Shown here one piece after another: positions 27,072 through 36,648 of a stretch of 64,000 bases of DNA. Each line of letters opens with the position of its first letter. Position 1 is the stretch's first letter. This DNA is from Pseudomonas capeferrum (GTDB taxonomy: Bacteria > Pseudomonadota > Gammaproteobacteria > Pseudomonadales > Pseudomonadaceae). The notes under the pieces are model-generated. The model was not told where the DNA came from and searched no databases. It saw only the letters and a program-made list of their open reading frames with translations. The stretch covers positions 1,921,526 to 1,985,525 of the forward strand of contig NZ_JMIT01000001.1 in assembly GCF_000731675.1 (NCBI RefSeq). The letters run 5' to 3'. The translations under genes and the position numbers were made by a program.

Positions 27072-27998
27072 ATGAACCTCAGCAAGGTCGACCTCAACCT
27101 GTTCATCGTCTTCGATGCCATCTACACCGAAGCCAACCTGACCCGCGCCGGGCAGATTGTCGGCATCACTCAGCCGGCGGTGTCCAATGCCCTGTCGCGA
27201 CTGCGCGAAACCTTCAACGACCCGCTGTTCGTGCGTACCGCGCAAGGCATGGTGCCCACGCCCATGGCCCAGAACATCATTGGCCCGGTGCGCAACGCCC
27301 TGGCCCTGCTGCGCACGTCGGTGCAGGAAAGCCGTATCTTCAACCCGCAGCAGGCCAACAAGACCTTTCGCATCAGCATGACCGACCTGACCGAAGCGGT
27401 GATCCTGCCGCCGTTGTTCCAGCGGCTGCGCCGCCTGGCACCTGCAGTGCTGATTGAAAGCTTTCTGTGCAAACGGCGCGAAACCACCAAGGAACTGGCA
27501 GCCGGGCGCCTGGATTTCGCGGTCGATGCCCCGCTGAACACCGACCCGCAGGTGCGCCACGTCAAACTGATGCAAGACCGCTACGTCTGCGCCCTGCGCC
27601 AAGGCCACCCGCTGGCCGACAGCAAACTGACCCTGGACAGCTACCTGGGCATGACCCATATCCATATTTCCAGCCGCCGCAATGGCCTGGGCTATGTTGA
27701 CCTGGCCTTGGGCAAGATGGGCGTACAGCGCAAGGTTGCCTTGCGCTCACAGCATTACCTGATGGCTTCGCAGGTGTTGCAGCAGACCGACATGGCCATG
27801 ACCGTGCCCGAGCGTTTCGCCCGCCGTCATCAATTGCGCTACCAGCCATTGCCGGTAGACGTACCGGCGCTGGAAACGCACTTGTACTGGCACGAGAGCA
27901 CTGACCAAGACCCTGCCAACCGCTGGATGCGCGAGCAGATCATCGAGTTGTGCGAACAGGTGGTGGCCGAGGAAGAACGCGCGCTGGCGCCGGCCTGA
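27072..27998 (+). CDS. LysR-family transcriptional regulator
   Basis: A 308-residue LysR protein of the NodD/LeuO-like subgroup: MNLSKVDLNLFIVFDAIYTE, GITQPAVSNALSRLRE and DPLFVRTAQGMVPTPMA in the DNA-binding part, then an effector domain with FRISMTDLTEAVILPPLF and late LYWHESTDQDPANRWMREQI. Divergent from the acyl-CoA dehydrogenase, which is its likely target. The inducer is unknown. Confidence 0.92.
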   Translation: MNLSKVDLNLFIVFDAIYTEANLTRAGQIVGITQPAVSNALSRLRETFNDPLFVRTAQGMVPTPMAQNIIGPVRNALALLRTSVQESRIFNPQQANKTFRISMTDLTEAVILPPLFQRLRRLAPAVLIESFLCKRRETTKELAAGRLDFAVDAPLNTDPQVRHVKLMQDRYVCALRQGHPLADSKLTLDSYLGMTHIHISSRRNGLGYVDLALGKMGVQRKVALRSQHYLMASQVLQQTDMAMTVPERFARRHQLRYQPLPVDVPALETHLYWHESTDQDPANRWMREQIIELCEQVVAEEERALAPA

Positions 27999-28185
27999 GG
28001 CGATTGCCAAAGGTCGTTTACGCCGAGTATTGAAAATTAATTTCTCCAGAAACGGGCAAAGCGAGAATTATTTTCCAAGCCTGGGCACAATCAGCCAGGC
28101 ATAAGACAAAAACCATCAGCCCACGGGCGGGTACGCTTGCACCAACGATCATCGAATCCAACGTGACAGACACGGACCCGCCCCC

Positions 28186-29340
28186 ATGCCCAGCGCCCCG
28201 CTCTACTTCGACTACGCCGCCACCACCCCCGTTGACGACCGCGTCATCGAAACGATGCTCGCCTGCCTTGGCCGCCACGCCAACTTCGGCAACCCCGCCT
28301 CCAGTGGCCATGCCTATGGTCAGGCTGCCCGCAACGCGGTGGAACAGGCACGCCTGCAGGTGGCCGAACGCGTTGGCGCCCGTGCTGATCAGCTGGTGTG
28401 GACGTCAGGCGCGACCGAATCCAACAACCTCGCACTCAAAGGCATCGCCCAAGGCATCAGCCAACCGGGCCACCTGATCACTAGCCAGCTGGAACACAAG
28501 GCCGTGCTCGACACGGTCGCTGAACTGGAGCGCCAAGGCTGGTCCATCACGCGCCTGGCTGCGGATGCGGCCGGGCTGATCCAGCCCGATGCCGTGCAGG
28601 CGGCGTTGCGTGCCGATACCCGCCTGGTCTCGCTGATGGCGGTCAACAACGAATTGGGTACCGTGACCGATTTCGCCGCCATTGGTGAGCGTGTGCGTGC
28701 CCATGGGGCGCTGTTGCATGTGGACGCGGCCCAGGCAGTGGGCAAGCTGGCCATCGACCTTGCGGCAATGGCGGTGGACTTGATGTCGTTCTCGGCCCAC
28801 AAAGCCTATGGCCCCAAAGGCATCGGCGCGCTCTACGTCGGCCCGCGTGCCCGCGAACTGATGCGCGCGCAGATGCACGGCGGTGGGCATGAGCAGGGGC
28901 TGCGTTCCGGCACGCTGGCAACCCACCAGATCGTCGGTATGGGTAGCGCCTTCGCCCTGGCTGGCCAGCCGGGCGACAGTGAACACCAGCGCATCGAACA
29001 ACTGGCTCAGCGCCTGCGCGACGGCTTGCTGGCCTTGCCGGCGGTAAGCCTCAATGGCTGTGCCACGCAGCGCATCCCGCATACCTTGAACCTGTGTATC
29101 GATAGCCAAGGCTTCAACAGTGCCGCGTTGGCCAGTGAGTTGGCGTTGTCGACCACGTCGGCCTGCAACTCGGCGAGCAATGCACCCTCGCATGTGCTGC
29201 TGGCCCTGGGGCTGGATGAAAACCGGGCGCGCAACAGCGTGCGCTTGAGTATCGGACGCTTCAGCACCGAGGCCGAAGTGGATAAAGCACTCGAGGTCTT
29301 CGCCAGGGTCACAGCGGCGGCTTCGCTGGCGCTCTGGTAA
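28186..29340 (+). CDS. Cysteine desulfurase-like class V aminotransferase
   Basis: A 384-residue PLP enzyme of the NifS/IscS family. It shows YFDYAATTPVDDRV at the start, WTSGATESNN, the PLP lysine in SFSAHKAYGPKG near residue 205, and the active-site cysteine loop TTSACNSAS near 325. It would release sulfur from cysteine (or a related substrate). Unlike IscS it is not with scaffold or ferredoxin genes and stands alone, so its sulfur acceptor is unknown. The loop is slightly unusual compared with the SGSACTS form. A hairpin follows at 29352. Confidence 0.88.
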   Translation: MPSAPLYFDYAATTPVDDRVIETMLACLGRHANFGNPASSGHAYGQAARNAVEQARLQVAERVGARADQLVWTSGATESNNLALKGIAQGISQPGHLITSQLEHKAVLDTVAELERQGWSITRLAADAAGLIQPDAVQAALRADTRLVSLMAVNNELGTVTDFAAIGERVRAHGALLHVDAAQAVGKLAIDLAAMAVDLMSFSAHKAYGPKGIGALYVGPRARELMRAQMHGGGHEQGLRSGTLATHQIVGMGSAFALAGQPGDSEHQRIEQLAQRLRDGLLALPAVSLNGCATQRIPHTLNLCIDSQGFNSAALASELALSTTSACNSASNAPSHVLLALGLDENRARNSVRLSIGRFSTEAEVDKALEVFARVTAAASLALW

Positions 29341-29351
29341 GGCGCAAACAG

Positions 29352-29374
29352 CAGGGGCCGGCGGGCGGCCCCTG
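29352..29374. terminator. Bidirectional hairpin between NifS-like and nitroreductase genes
   Basis: CAGGGGCCG, GCGGG, CGGCCCCTG: perfect 9-bp arms in the 40-bp gap between two convergent genes; probably a shared terminator. Confidence 0.6.
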
Positions 29375-29380
29375 GCGCTA

Positions 29381-30034
29381 TCAGAGGAAGGTGAATACCT
29401 TCGCAGCCGGCAACCGCGACTTGTTCAGCCCCGCATTGAAATCACCCTCGCTACGGTAGCCCAGGCTCAAGATCACCACACTGGTAAAGCCCTGCTCACG
29501 CAAGCCCAGTTCGGCATCCAGTACCTTGCTGTCGAAGCCTTCGATGGGCGTGGCATCCAGGCCATGCGCCGCCGCGCCGAGCAGCGCGGTGCCAAAGGCC
29601 AGGTAGGTCTGCTTTTCCATCCAGTGCTGCACGTCTTTCTGGTCGAAACGGTGCAGGTCGACGTAATGGCGACGGCTCTGGTTCTGCGCGGCGCGGGCCT
29701 GCTCGTCACGAAAACGACCATCGGCGGCTTCCTGGTCTAGCAGCGCCTGCAGATGAGCCTCGGGCATTTCGGTACGGGCGCAGAACACGATTACATGGGA
29801 CGCATCGAGGATCTTCGGCGAGTTGTAGGCGAAACGGTCCTGGGTGCTCTTGGCCAACCGTGCCTTGCCTTCGGCACTGTCGGCGACGACGAAGTGCCAA
29901 GGCTGGGAGTTGACCGAGGACGGGCTGTGGCGCAGTTGCTCGAGCAACGCGTCGATCGTGGCCTGAGGAATGCGGCGCGAGGCGTCGTAAGCCTTGGTGG
30001 TGTAGCGGCGCTTGGCCAGGGAAACGGTATCCAT
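29381..30034 (-). CDS. NAD(P)H nitroreductase (NfsB-like)
   Basis: A 217-residue FMN nitroreductase of the NfsB family. The early KRRYTTKAYDASRRIP and the SPSSVNSQPWHFVV motif, where FMN binds, are clear, as are GAAAHGLDATPIEGF and the late LGYRSEGDFN. It reduces nitro compounds or quinones with NAD(P)H, probably as a cytoplasmic dimer. The start at 30034 has GCAGGAGTTG upstream; the open frame to 30106 is not supported. It is divergent from a LysR gene, its likely regulator. Confidence 0.92.
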   Translation of the reverse strand: MDTVSLAKRRYTTKAYDASRRIPQATIDALLEQLRHSPSSVNSQPWHFVVADSAEGKARLAKSTQDRFAYNSPKILDASHVIVFCARTEMPEAHLQALLDQEAADGRFRDEQARAAQNQSRRHYVDLHRFDQKDVQHWMEKQTYLAFGTALLGAAAHGLDATPIEGFDSKVLDAELGLREQGFTSVVILSLGYRSEGDFNAGLNKSRLPAAKVFTFL

Positions 30035-30138
30035 GCAACAACTCCTGCGGTGAAAATGGGATGTGTCGCGCATGTTATCTTTCCTGCAAAAAAGAAAAAC
30101 CGGCACAATGCAGCAACACTTTCATCCCAGGAGTGAAA

Positions 30139-31062
30139 ATGCTACGCATCGCCGACCTCGAACTGTTCGTGCGCAGCAGCGTGCTGGGCAGCTTCACAGC
30201 CGCCGCCCACGAGGCTGAACTGCTGCCGGGCCAGGTGGCCGCCGCCATCAAGCGCCTGGAGCGTGAGCTGGACGTGCGCCTGTTCGCGCGCACTACCCGC
30301 AGCCTGCGCCTGACCGCCGAGGGCGAGCTGTACCTGCCAACGGCGCAGAACGTGCTGGAAAGCCTGCGCCAAGGCCGCGAGGACCTGCACGGCAACGCCA
30401 GTACCTTGCGCGGGACCCTGCAGGTTTCGGCACCTTCGGACATGGGCCGCAACATGCTGCTGCCTTGGCTGAGCGCGTTCCGTCGCGAGCACCCGGCGCT
30501 GCACCTGCGCTTCTTTCTGTCCGACCAGATGGCCGACCTCAATCGCGACCCGGTGGACATCGCCATCCGCTATGGCCTCAACCAGGACGCCAACTACATC
30601 GCCCTGCCCCTGGCCAACTGGAACCGTCGGGTGCTGGTTGCCTCCCCGGACTACCTGGCGCGCCACGGCCGCCCGCAGACACCGGAGGCACTGCAGCAAC
30701 ATGCCTGCCTGTTGTACCTGCAACAGAACCGCGTCTATGACAAATGGCGGGTGGGCAACCGCACCGTGCAGGTACGGGGGCCGCTGGTCAGCGACGACGC
30801 CGACGTGATTCGCCGACTGGCCCTGCTAGGTGAAGGTATCGTCTATAAATCGTGGCTGGATGTGAGCGCCGACATCGAGGCGGGCGAGCTGGAGATCCTC
30901 TTGCCCGAGTACCTGGGCGAGCCGACGCCGGTCACCTTGGTCTGCCCACACCGCAAGCAACTGACCCCGGCAGTGACGCAGTTGCACCTGTGGCTGCGCG
31001 AGCGCTTCGAAGCCCTGCGGCCCCGGCTGCTGAACAAGGGCTGCACAATCGTTCCAGACTGA
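30139..31062 (+). CDS. LysR-family transcriptional regulator
   Basis: A 307-residue LysR protein: helix-turn-helix at about 1-60 (SVLGSFTAAAHEAELLPGQV, LERELDVRLFARTTRSL) and effector domain after about 90 (VSAPSDMGRNMLLPWLSAF, DPVDIAIRYGLNQDANYI). It belongs to the CrgA-like group. The ATG at 30139 has CCAGGAG before it. It is divergent from the nitroreductase, suggesting control of that gene, perhaps in response to electrophiles. Confidence 0.92.
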   Translation: MLRIADLELFVRSSVLGSFTAAAHEAELLPGQVAAAIKRLERELDVRLFARTTRSLRLTAEGELYLPTAQNVLESLRQGREDLHGNASTLRGTLQVSAPSDMGRNMLLPWLSAFRREHPALHLRFFLSDQMADLNRDPVDIAIRYGLNQDANYIALPLANWNRRVLVASPDYLARHGRPQTPEALQQHACLLYLQQNRVYDKWRVGNRTVQVRGPLVSDDADVIRRLALLGEGIVYKSWLDVSADIEAGELEILLPEYLGEPTPVTLVCPHRKQLTPAVTQLHLWLRERFEALRPRLLNKGCTIVPD

Positions 31063-31109
31063 TACGGGTACGTGCGTTAAGGTAGCCATTTCCCCCACGG
31101 GCTGCACCC

Positions 31110-31940
31110 ATGAGCAACTGGATCGTCCTCAAGCAAGACGCCGACACCGGCATCGAGTCGGTCCGCGCGCATTTCACCGGGCATGCCTACGACCCCCACT
31201 GGCATGACAGTTTTCTGGTCGGTATCACCGAGCAAGGCGTGCAGCAGTTCAACTGCCGGCGGGTGCGCCATCGCAGCACGCCGGGGCAGGTGTTTCTGCT
31301 GGAGCCCGGCGACCTCCACGACGGCCTCGCGCCGACCGACGAAGGCTTTACTTACTCGACGCTGTACCTGGAGCCTGCATGGCTCGAAGACCAGTTACGA
31401 ACGCTGTTCGAGCATGCACCCAGCGCCAGCTTGCCCAGCTTTGCCGATACCCTGTGCCACGACGCGCGCCTGGCACGGGCCACCGCACTGGCCTTTCACA
31501 CCGTGCACAACCAGGATTTTCGCATCGTTCGCCAGACGGCCATGGACGACCTGCTTGCCTGCCTGACCCGCCACCTGCACTGGCGCAAACGCCTCAACCC
31601 AGACCCTCGCCTGCCGCTGACCGCTCAGCGCGCACGTGACTACCTGCATGCTCACCTGGACCGTGACATCGGCCTGGAAGACCTGGCCCAGGCCTGTGGC
31701 GTCGACCGTTTTCGCCTGACCCGCGCCTTCAAGGCCGCGTTCGGCCTGGCACCGCACGCCTACCTGATACAGTTGCGCCTGGCCCGCGCCCGGCGCCTGC
31801 TCGCCCAAGGCCAGACGCCCGCTGAAGTGGCCATGGCGCTGGGCTTTGCCGACCAGAGCCACCTGGGTCGCTGGTTCCGCCGGGCCTATCGGTTGACCCC
31901 GGCCGACTACCGCAGGCGCTGCTCAAACCTTCCAGACTGA
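31110..31940 (+). CDS. AraC-family regulator with cupin sensor domain
   Basis: A 276-residue AraC protein. The N-terminal half is a cupin-type sensor (SVRAHFTGHAYDPHWHDSFL, LLEPGDLHDG); the C-terminal 100 residues carry two helix-turn-helix units (GLEDLAQACGVDRFRLTRAF, AEVAMALGFADQSHLGRWFR). It lies 50 bp before a LysE-type exporter on the same strand and may control it, as is usual for this pairing. The ligand may be an amino acid; this is inference. Confidence 0.9.
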   Translation: MSNWIVLKQDADTGIESVRAHFTGHAYDPHWHDSFLVGITEQGVQQFNCRRVRHRSTPGQVFLLEPGDLHDGLAPTDEGFTYSTLYLEPAWLEDQLRTLFEHAPSASLPSFADTLCHDARLARATALAFHTVHNQDFRIVRQTAMDDLLACLTRHLHWRKRLNPDPRLPLTAQRARDYLHAHLDRDIGLEDLAQACGVDRFRLTRAFKAAFGLAPHAYLIQLRLARARRLLAQGQTPAEVAMALGFADQSHLGRWFRRAYRLTPADYRRRCSNLPD

Positions 31941-31990
31941 CGGCGGCCTTACGGCGAACATGGTGCTTCGACCCCTCGGAGCTTTGTGTC

Positions 31991-32575
31991 ATGTCGCAGT
32001 CGTTGTTGCCCTTCATTCTCTTCGCCCTGGTTGCCAGTATCAGCCCGGGGCCGACCAACTTGTTGATTCTGGCGCACGGTGCACGGCAGGGCCTGCGCGC
32101 AAGCGTGGCACCGATCCTGGCCGGTTGTGGCGCCGCCGCAGCGGTGGTGCTGCTGGTCGGGCTTGGGCTGGGCGAGCTGTTACTGCGTCACCCCCTGGCC
32201 CAGCAACTGATGAGCTGGGCTGGCGTACTCTGGTTGAGCTGGCTGGCCTGGCGCATTCTGCGCAGCGCCGGGCAGCCCTTGGACCTCAGCGCAGAAAAGC
32301 ACTTTGATGCGTTCAGCGCAGCTTCGCTGCAAGTGGTCAACCCGAAAGTGTGGATGATGGCAGTGGCGGTGATCGGGGTATTTGCCGCGCCGGCGCTGCC
32401 GGTGTGGCAGTTGGCGCTGGTGTTTCTGCTGATCGCCCTGCCGTGCATGACGGCCTGGGCGCTGCTGGGGGTAGGCAGTGCACGCTGGTTGCAGGCCCCT
32501 GCGCGGTTGCTGTGGTTCAACCGAGGGTTGGCGGGGATGTTGCTGGTGTCGGCCTGGGCGGCGCTGCTTGGTTGA
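31991..32575 (+). CDS. LysE/RhtB-family amino-acid exporter
   Basis: A 194-residue inner-membrane protein with about six membrane segments and the family motif SISPGPTNLLILAHGARQGL near the N-terminus, then LQVVNPKVWMMAVAV. Such proteins export basic amino acids, homoserine or threonine. GGAG precedes the ATG. Preceded by an AraC gene that may regulate it; followed by a hairpin and a convergent MFS gene. Confidence 0.9.
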   Translation: MSQSLLPFILFALVASISPGPTNLLILAHGARQGLRASVAPILAGCGAAAAVVLLVGLGLGELLLRHPLAQQLMSWAGVLWLSWLAWRILRSAGQPLDLSAEKHFDAFSAASLQVVNPKVWMMAVAVIGVFAAPALPVWQLALVFLLIALPCMTAWALLGVGSARWLQAPARLLWFNRGLAGMLLVSAWAALLG

Positions 32576-32591
32576 ATTTGATGGTGGCTGC

Positions 32592-32629
32592 GCCGGCCGC
32601 TTCTCGGGCAAGCCCACGAAGCGGCCGGC
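32592..32629. terminator. Hairpin between LysE-type and SotB-type genes
   Basis: GCCGGCCGCTTC and its exact complement are separated by a 14-base loop, in the 62-bp gap between convergent genes. It resembles a REP unit and probably ends transcription from both sides. Confidence 0.55.
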
Positions 32630-32637
32630 ACGGTCAA

Positions 32638-33918
<1,281 letters not shown>

Positions 33919-34037
33919 TTATTGGAAGGAATGCCGGCATGGTACGCGTCAATACCAGGCCTCACAACCCGCGCACATTGCGCGTAACATGCGCGCTTTG
34001 TGTGAACTGCAAGCGGAACAAGGAGCCCGATCCGCCC

Positions 34038-35354
34038 ATGGACAAGCAACAACCCCAGCAGCAGTGGCAGCAGGCGGTCACCGCCTACGCCCAGGCCATC
34101 AACCGCTACGTCGCGCAAGGCTGCGAGCAGGGCTGGGATGACCTCGAAGAACCCCAGCACGCTGCCACCGAGCACTTGCTCGACGCCTGGCAGGCCGCCC
34201 TGCAAGCGATCAACCAGCCGGGGGTAGACGAACAGCAACGCCAGGCCTTCCGCACGGCCTGGCCGCCTGCACACCTGCCGCTGGTGCCATTGCTCGACAC
34301 GCATGGGCAAGGTATCAGCAATGTCTTGCTGCTGGACGACGGCAGCCTGCTCGCACGCATTGGCATGCCCTATGAAAAGGGCCAGGTAGTACGCATCGAT
34401 CAGCAGGGCGTGACGCCGGTCATCGGTATCGAGCATTTCGGCCGTTGCCCGCAACGCCGCTACTTTGCCCTGGCCAACGCCGAGGGCGTGCGCGTGACCG
34501 ATGGCTGGGGCGGCCCGCAGGTCGCCCGGCTCCCTTGGCCTAGCGGGTTGGAGGGGCTGCCAGCCGGTTACCCCTTCGACCCCTTCGACCTGCCGCCGAC
34601 CCCCACCACGCTGGTGCCCTTCGCGCAAGGCCAACGGGTACTGCTGGTGAGCGCCGAGGGCATCTTCCTGCTGGCGGCCGAAGGCGCCGCCCGGTTGCTG
34701 CCGCGCCAATCGCAAATACTCGAAGAGCTAGCCGAAGGCACCGACCCGGACGATATCGCCTTGGGCCTGGCCATGGAGCATGGTGCGGTGTCGCCGGATG
34801 GGCGCCTGATCGTGGTCGGCGAGCAGAGCAGCCGCCATCTGGTGTTGGACGATCAGTTGGCGCTGGTGGCGCAGGTAGGCCCAGGTGGTGAGTACCCACA
34901 TTTCGCCCTGTTCAACCGCCGCGGCGACCAGTTGATCGTCAATGCCTGCCACTTCTACAACGGCGGCACGCTCGGGGTACGCGTGGCCGACCTGCCGGGG
35001 CTGGATACCGACTACTACAGTGAAGACCCACGCACACCGCTGCTGCAGGATGGGGCGCGGGTTTACGCTGGGGTCGCAGGCGATGGCGAGTATATCGTCG
35101 GTGACGCCTACGGCTACTTGCGGGCCTTTGGCGAGGATGGCGCGGAACACTGGCAGCACTACCTGGGTTCGACCATCAGTGCCATGGACATCAGCGCTGA
35201 CGGGCGCACGCTGGTTGCGGCGAGCCATGCCGGCTTCATTTCGGTGATTGCCCTGGGCAGCGGGCGGCCTGAATGGCAGATCGGCACCGGGGAGCATGGC
35301 GAAGTACGGCGGTGGTTGTTCTGGAAGGGGTGGGACAAGGCGCTGGTCTGGTAA
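34038..35354 (+). CDS. Uncharacterised propeller-like protein
   Basis: A 438-residue protein with no signal peptide. Residues 1-75 are helical and Gln-rich (DKQQPQQQWQQAVTAYAQ). From about 90 it consists of recurring beta-rich segments (GISNVLLLDDGSLLARIG, HGAVSPDGRLIVVGEQSS, ISAMDISADGRTLVAASHAG) that look like WD40 or PQQ-type propeller blades. The ATG at 34038 has AAGGAGCCC before it. It is monocistronic, divergent from sotB and followed by a strong hairpin. I do not recognise a named family; function unknown. Confidence 0.75.
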   Translation: MDKQQPQQQWQQAVTAYAQAINRYVAQGCEQGWDDLEEPQHAATEHLLDAWQAALQAINQPGVDEQQRQAFRTAWPPAHLPLVPLLDTHGQGISNVLLLDDGSLLARIGMPYEKGQVVRIDQQGVTPVIGIEHFGRCPQRRYFALANAEGVRVTDGWGGPQVARLPWPSGLEGLPAGYPFDPFDLPPTPTTLVPFAQGQRVLLVSAEGIFLLAAEGAARLLPRQSQILEELAEGTDPDDIALGLAMEHGAVSPDGRLIVVGEQSSRHLVLDDQLALVAQVGPGGEYPHFALFNRRGDQLIVNACHFYNGGTLGVRVADLPGLDTDYYSEDPRTPLLQDGARVYAGVAGDGEYIVGDAYGYLRAFGEDGAEHWQHYLGSTISAMDISADGRTLVAASHAGFISVIALGSGRPEWQIGTGEHGEVRRWLFWKGWDKALVW

Positions 35355-35356
35355 AT

Positions 35357-35402
35357 CTGCACTGGCCCTTTCGCGGGCAACGCCGCGAAAGGGCCAGTGC
35401 AG
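35357..35402. terminator. Perfect 20-bp hairpin, REP-like
   Basis: Two perfect 20-bp arms (35357-35376 and 35383-35402) with a six-base loop GCAACG. It lies between the convergent propeller-like and alcohol dehydrogenase genes. The CCCTTTCGCGG core is typical of P. putida REP units; it should stop or stabilise transcripts. Confidence 0.7.
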
Positions 35403-35415
35403 GCCAACCCGTGGA

Positions 35416-36468
35416 TCAGCCCTGAAGCGTGGCCATGTCGATCACGAAGCGATACTTCACATCGCCGGCAATCATCCGCTCGTAAGCCTGGTTGATATTG
35501 CGGATATCGAGCATTTCGATGTCGCAACGGATGTCGTGCTCGGCACAGAAATCCAGCACTTCCTGAGTCTCGGCGATACCGCCGATCAACGACCCGGCCA
35601 GTACCCGGCGCTTGAGCACCAGGTTGGCCGCGTGCACCGCCGGGTCGATAGGTTCGATCAGACCGACCAGGATGTGCACGCCATCGAACTTGAGGGTTTC
35701 CAGGTACGGGTTGAGGTCGTGCTGCACCGGGATGGTGTCGAGCAGGAAGTCAAAATGGCCGGCCGCAGCACGCATCTGCTCGTCATCGGTGGACACGATC
35801 ACATGGTCGGCACCCTGGCGGCGGGCTTCTTCGGCCTTGGCCTGGGAGCGGGTGAACAAGGTCACTTCCGCGCCCAGGGCCTTGGCCAGCTTGATGCCCA
35901 TGTGGCCGAGGCCGCCCATACCCAGGATGCCGACCTTGTGGCCCGGCCCTACACCGTGGTGCTTGAGCGGTGAATAGGTGGTGATGCCGGCGCACAGGAT
36001 AGGCGCTGCGCTGGGCAGGTCCATGCCGGCGGGGATACGCACCACAAAGTGCTCGCTGACCACGATGCTGCTGGAGTAGCCGCCCATGGTGTTGCTGCCA
36101 TCGACCCGGTCCGGGGTGGCATAGGTCATGGTCGGGCCTTCCAGGCAGTATTGCTCCAGGTCCTTGGCGCATGCCTCGCAGTGGCGGCACGAGTCGACCA
36201 TGCAGCCGACGCCTACCAGGTCGCCGACCTTGTGTGCAGACACCTTGTCGCCCACGGCGGTGACGCGGCCGATGATCTCGTGGCCCGGCATCAGCGGGTA
36301 CACGGCGATGCCCCACTCGTTGCGTGCCTGGTGGATGTCGGAGTGGCACACGCCGCAATACAGGATGTCGATAGCGACGTCGTCCGGGCGCGGGCTGCGG
36401 CGTTCGAAGGTCATGGGGGCCAGTGGGCTGGTCGAAGTTTGGGCGGCATAACCGATGGCGGTGTACAT
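35416..36468 (-). CDS. Zinc-dependent NAD(P) alcohol dehydrogenase (YahK/CAD-like)
   Basis: A 350-residue medium-chain dehydrogenase. Catalytic zinc ligands are in CGVCHSD and the GHE motif; the structural zinc site is CRHCEACAKDLEQYC. The coenzyme fold shows GMGGLGHMGIKLAKALG. The sequence is of the cinnamyl-alcohol-dehydrogenase/YahK type that reduces varied aldehydes with NADPH. The ATG at 36468 (MYTAIGYAAQ) is the family start. It is divergent from an AraC gene with direct repeats between them, so it is probably regulated by it. Confidence 0.93.
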   Translation of the reverse strand: MYTAIGYAAQTSTSPLAPMTFERRSPRPDDVAIDILYCGVCHSDIHQARNEWGIAVYPLMPGHEIIGRVTAVGDKVSAHKVGDLVGVGCMVDSCRHCEACAKDLEQYCLEGPTMTYATPDRVDGSNTMGGYSSSIVVSEHFVVRIPAGMDLPSAAPILCAGITTYSPLKHHGVGPGHKVGILGMGGLGHMGIKLAKALGAEVTLFTRSQAKAEEARRQGADHVIVSTDDEQMRAAAGHFDFLLDTIPVQHDLNPYLETLKFDGVHILVGLIEPIDPAVHAANLVLKRRVLAGSLIGGIAETQEVLDFCAEHDIRCDIEMLDIRNINQAYERMIAGDVKYRFVIDMATLQG

Positions 36469-36541
36469 GCGGGACCTCGCAAAAAAGTGAAACGATTCAG
36501 GCGGCGCATTCTGCGCGTCATGCCCCCCCTCGCCCACCGCA

Positions 36542-36637
36542 GATTCTCCGGCATCCATGCCCGATTCTCCGGAGTTGCCTGCCAGCATCTGACGCTAGAC
36601 CTTCAATCTGCGATGATGCAACTGTCTGATTCTCTGT
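36542..36637. promoter_or_regulatory. Direct repeats between adh and araC genes
   Basis: GATTCTCCGG occurs at 36542-36551 and again at 36563-36572, exactly 21 bp (two helical turns) apart; a partial third copy GATTCTCTGT is at 36628-36637. Direct repeats at two-turn spacing in a divergent AraC promoter are the usual AraC-family operator layout. Confidence 0.55.
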
Positions 36638-36648
36638 CCAGGTTAACC

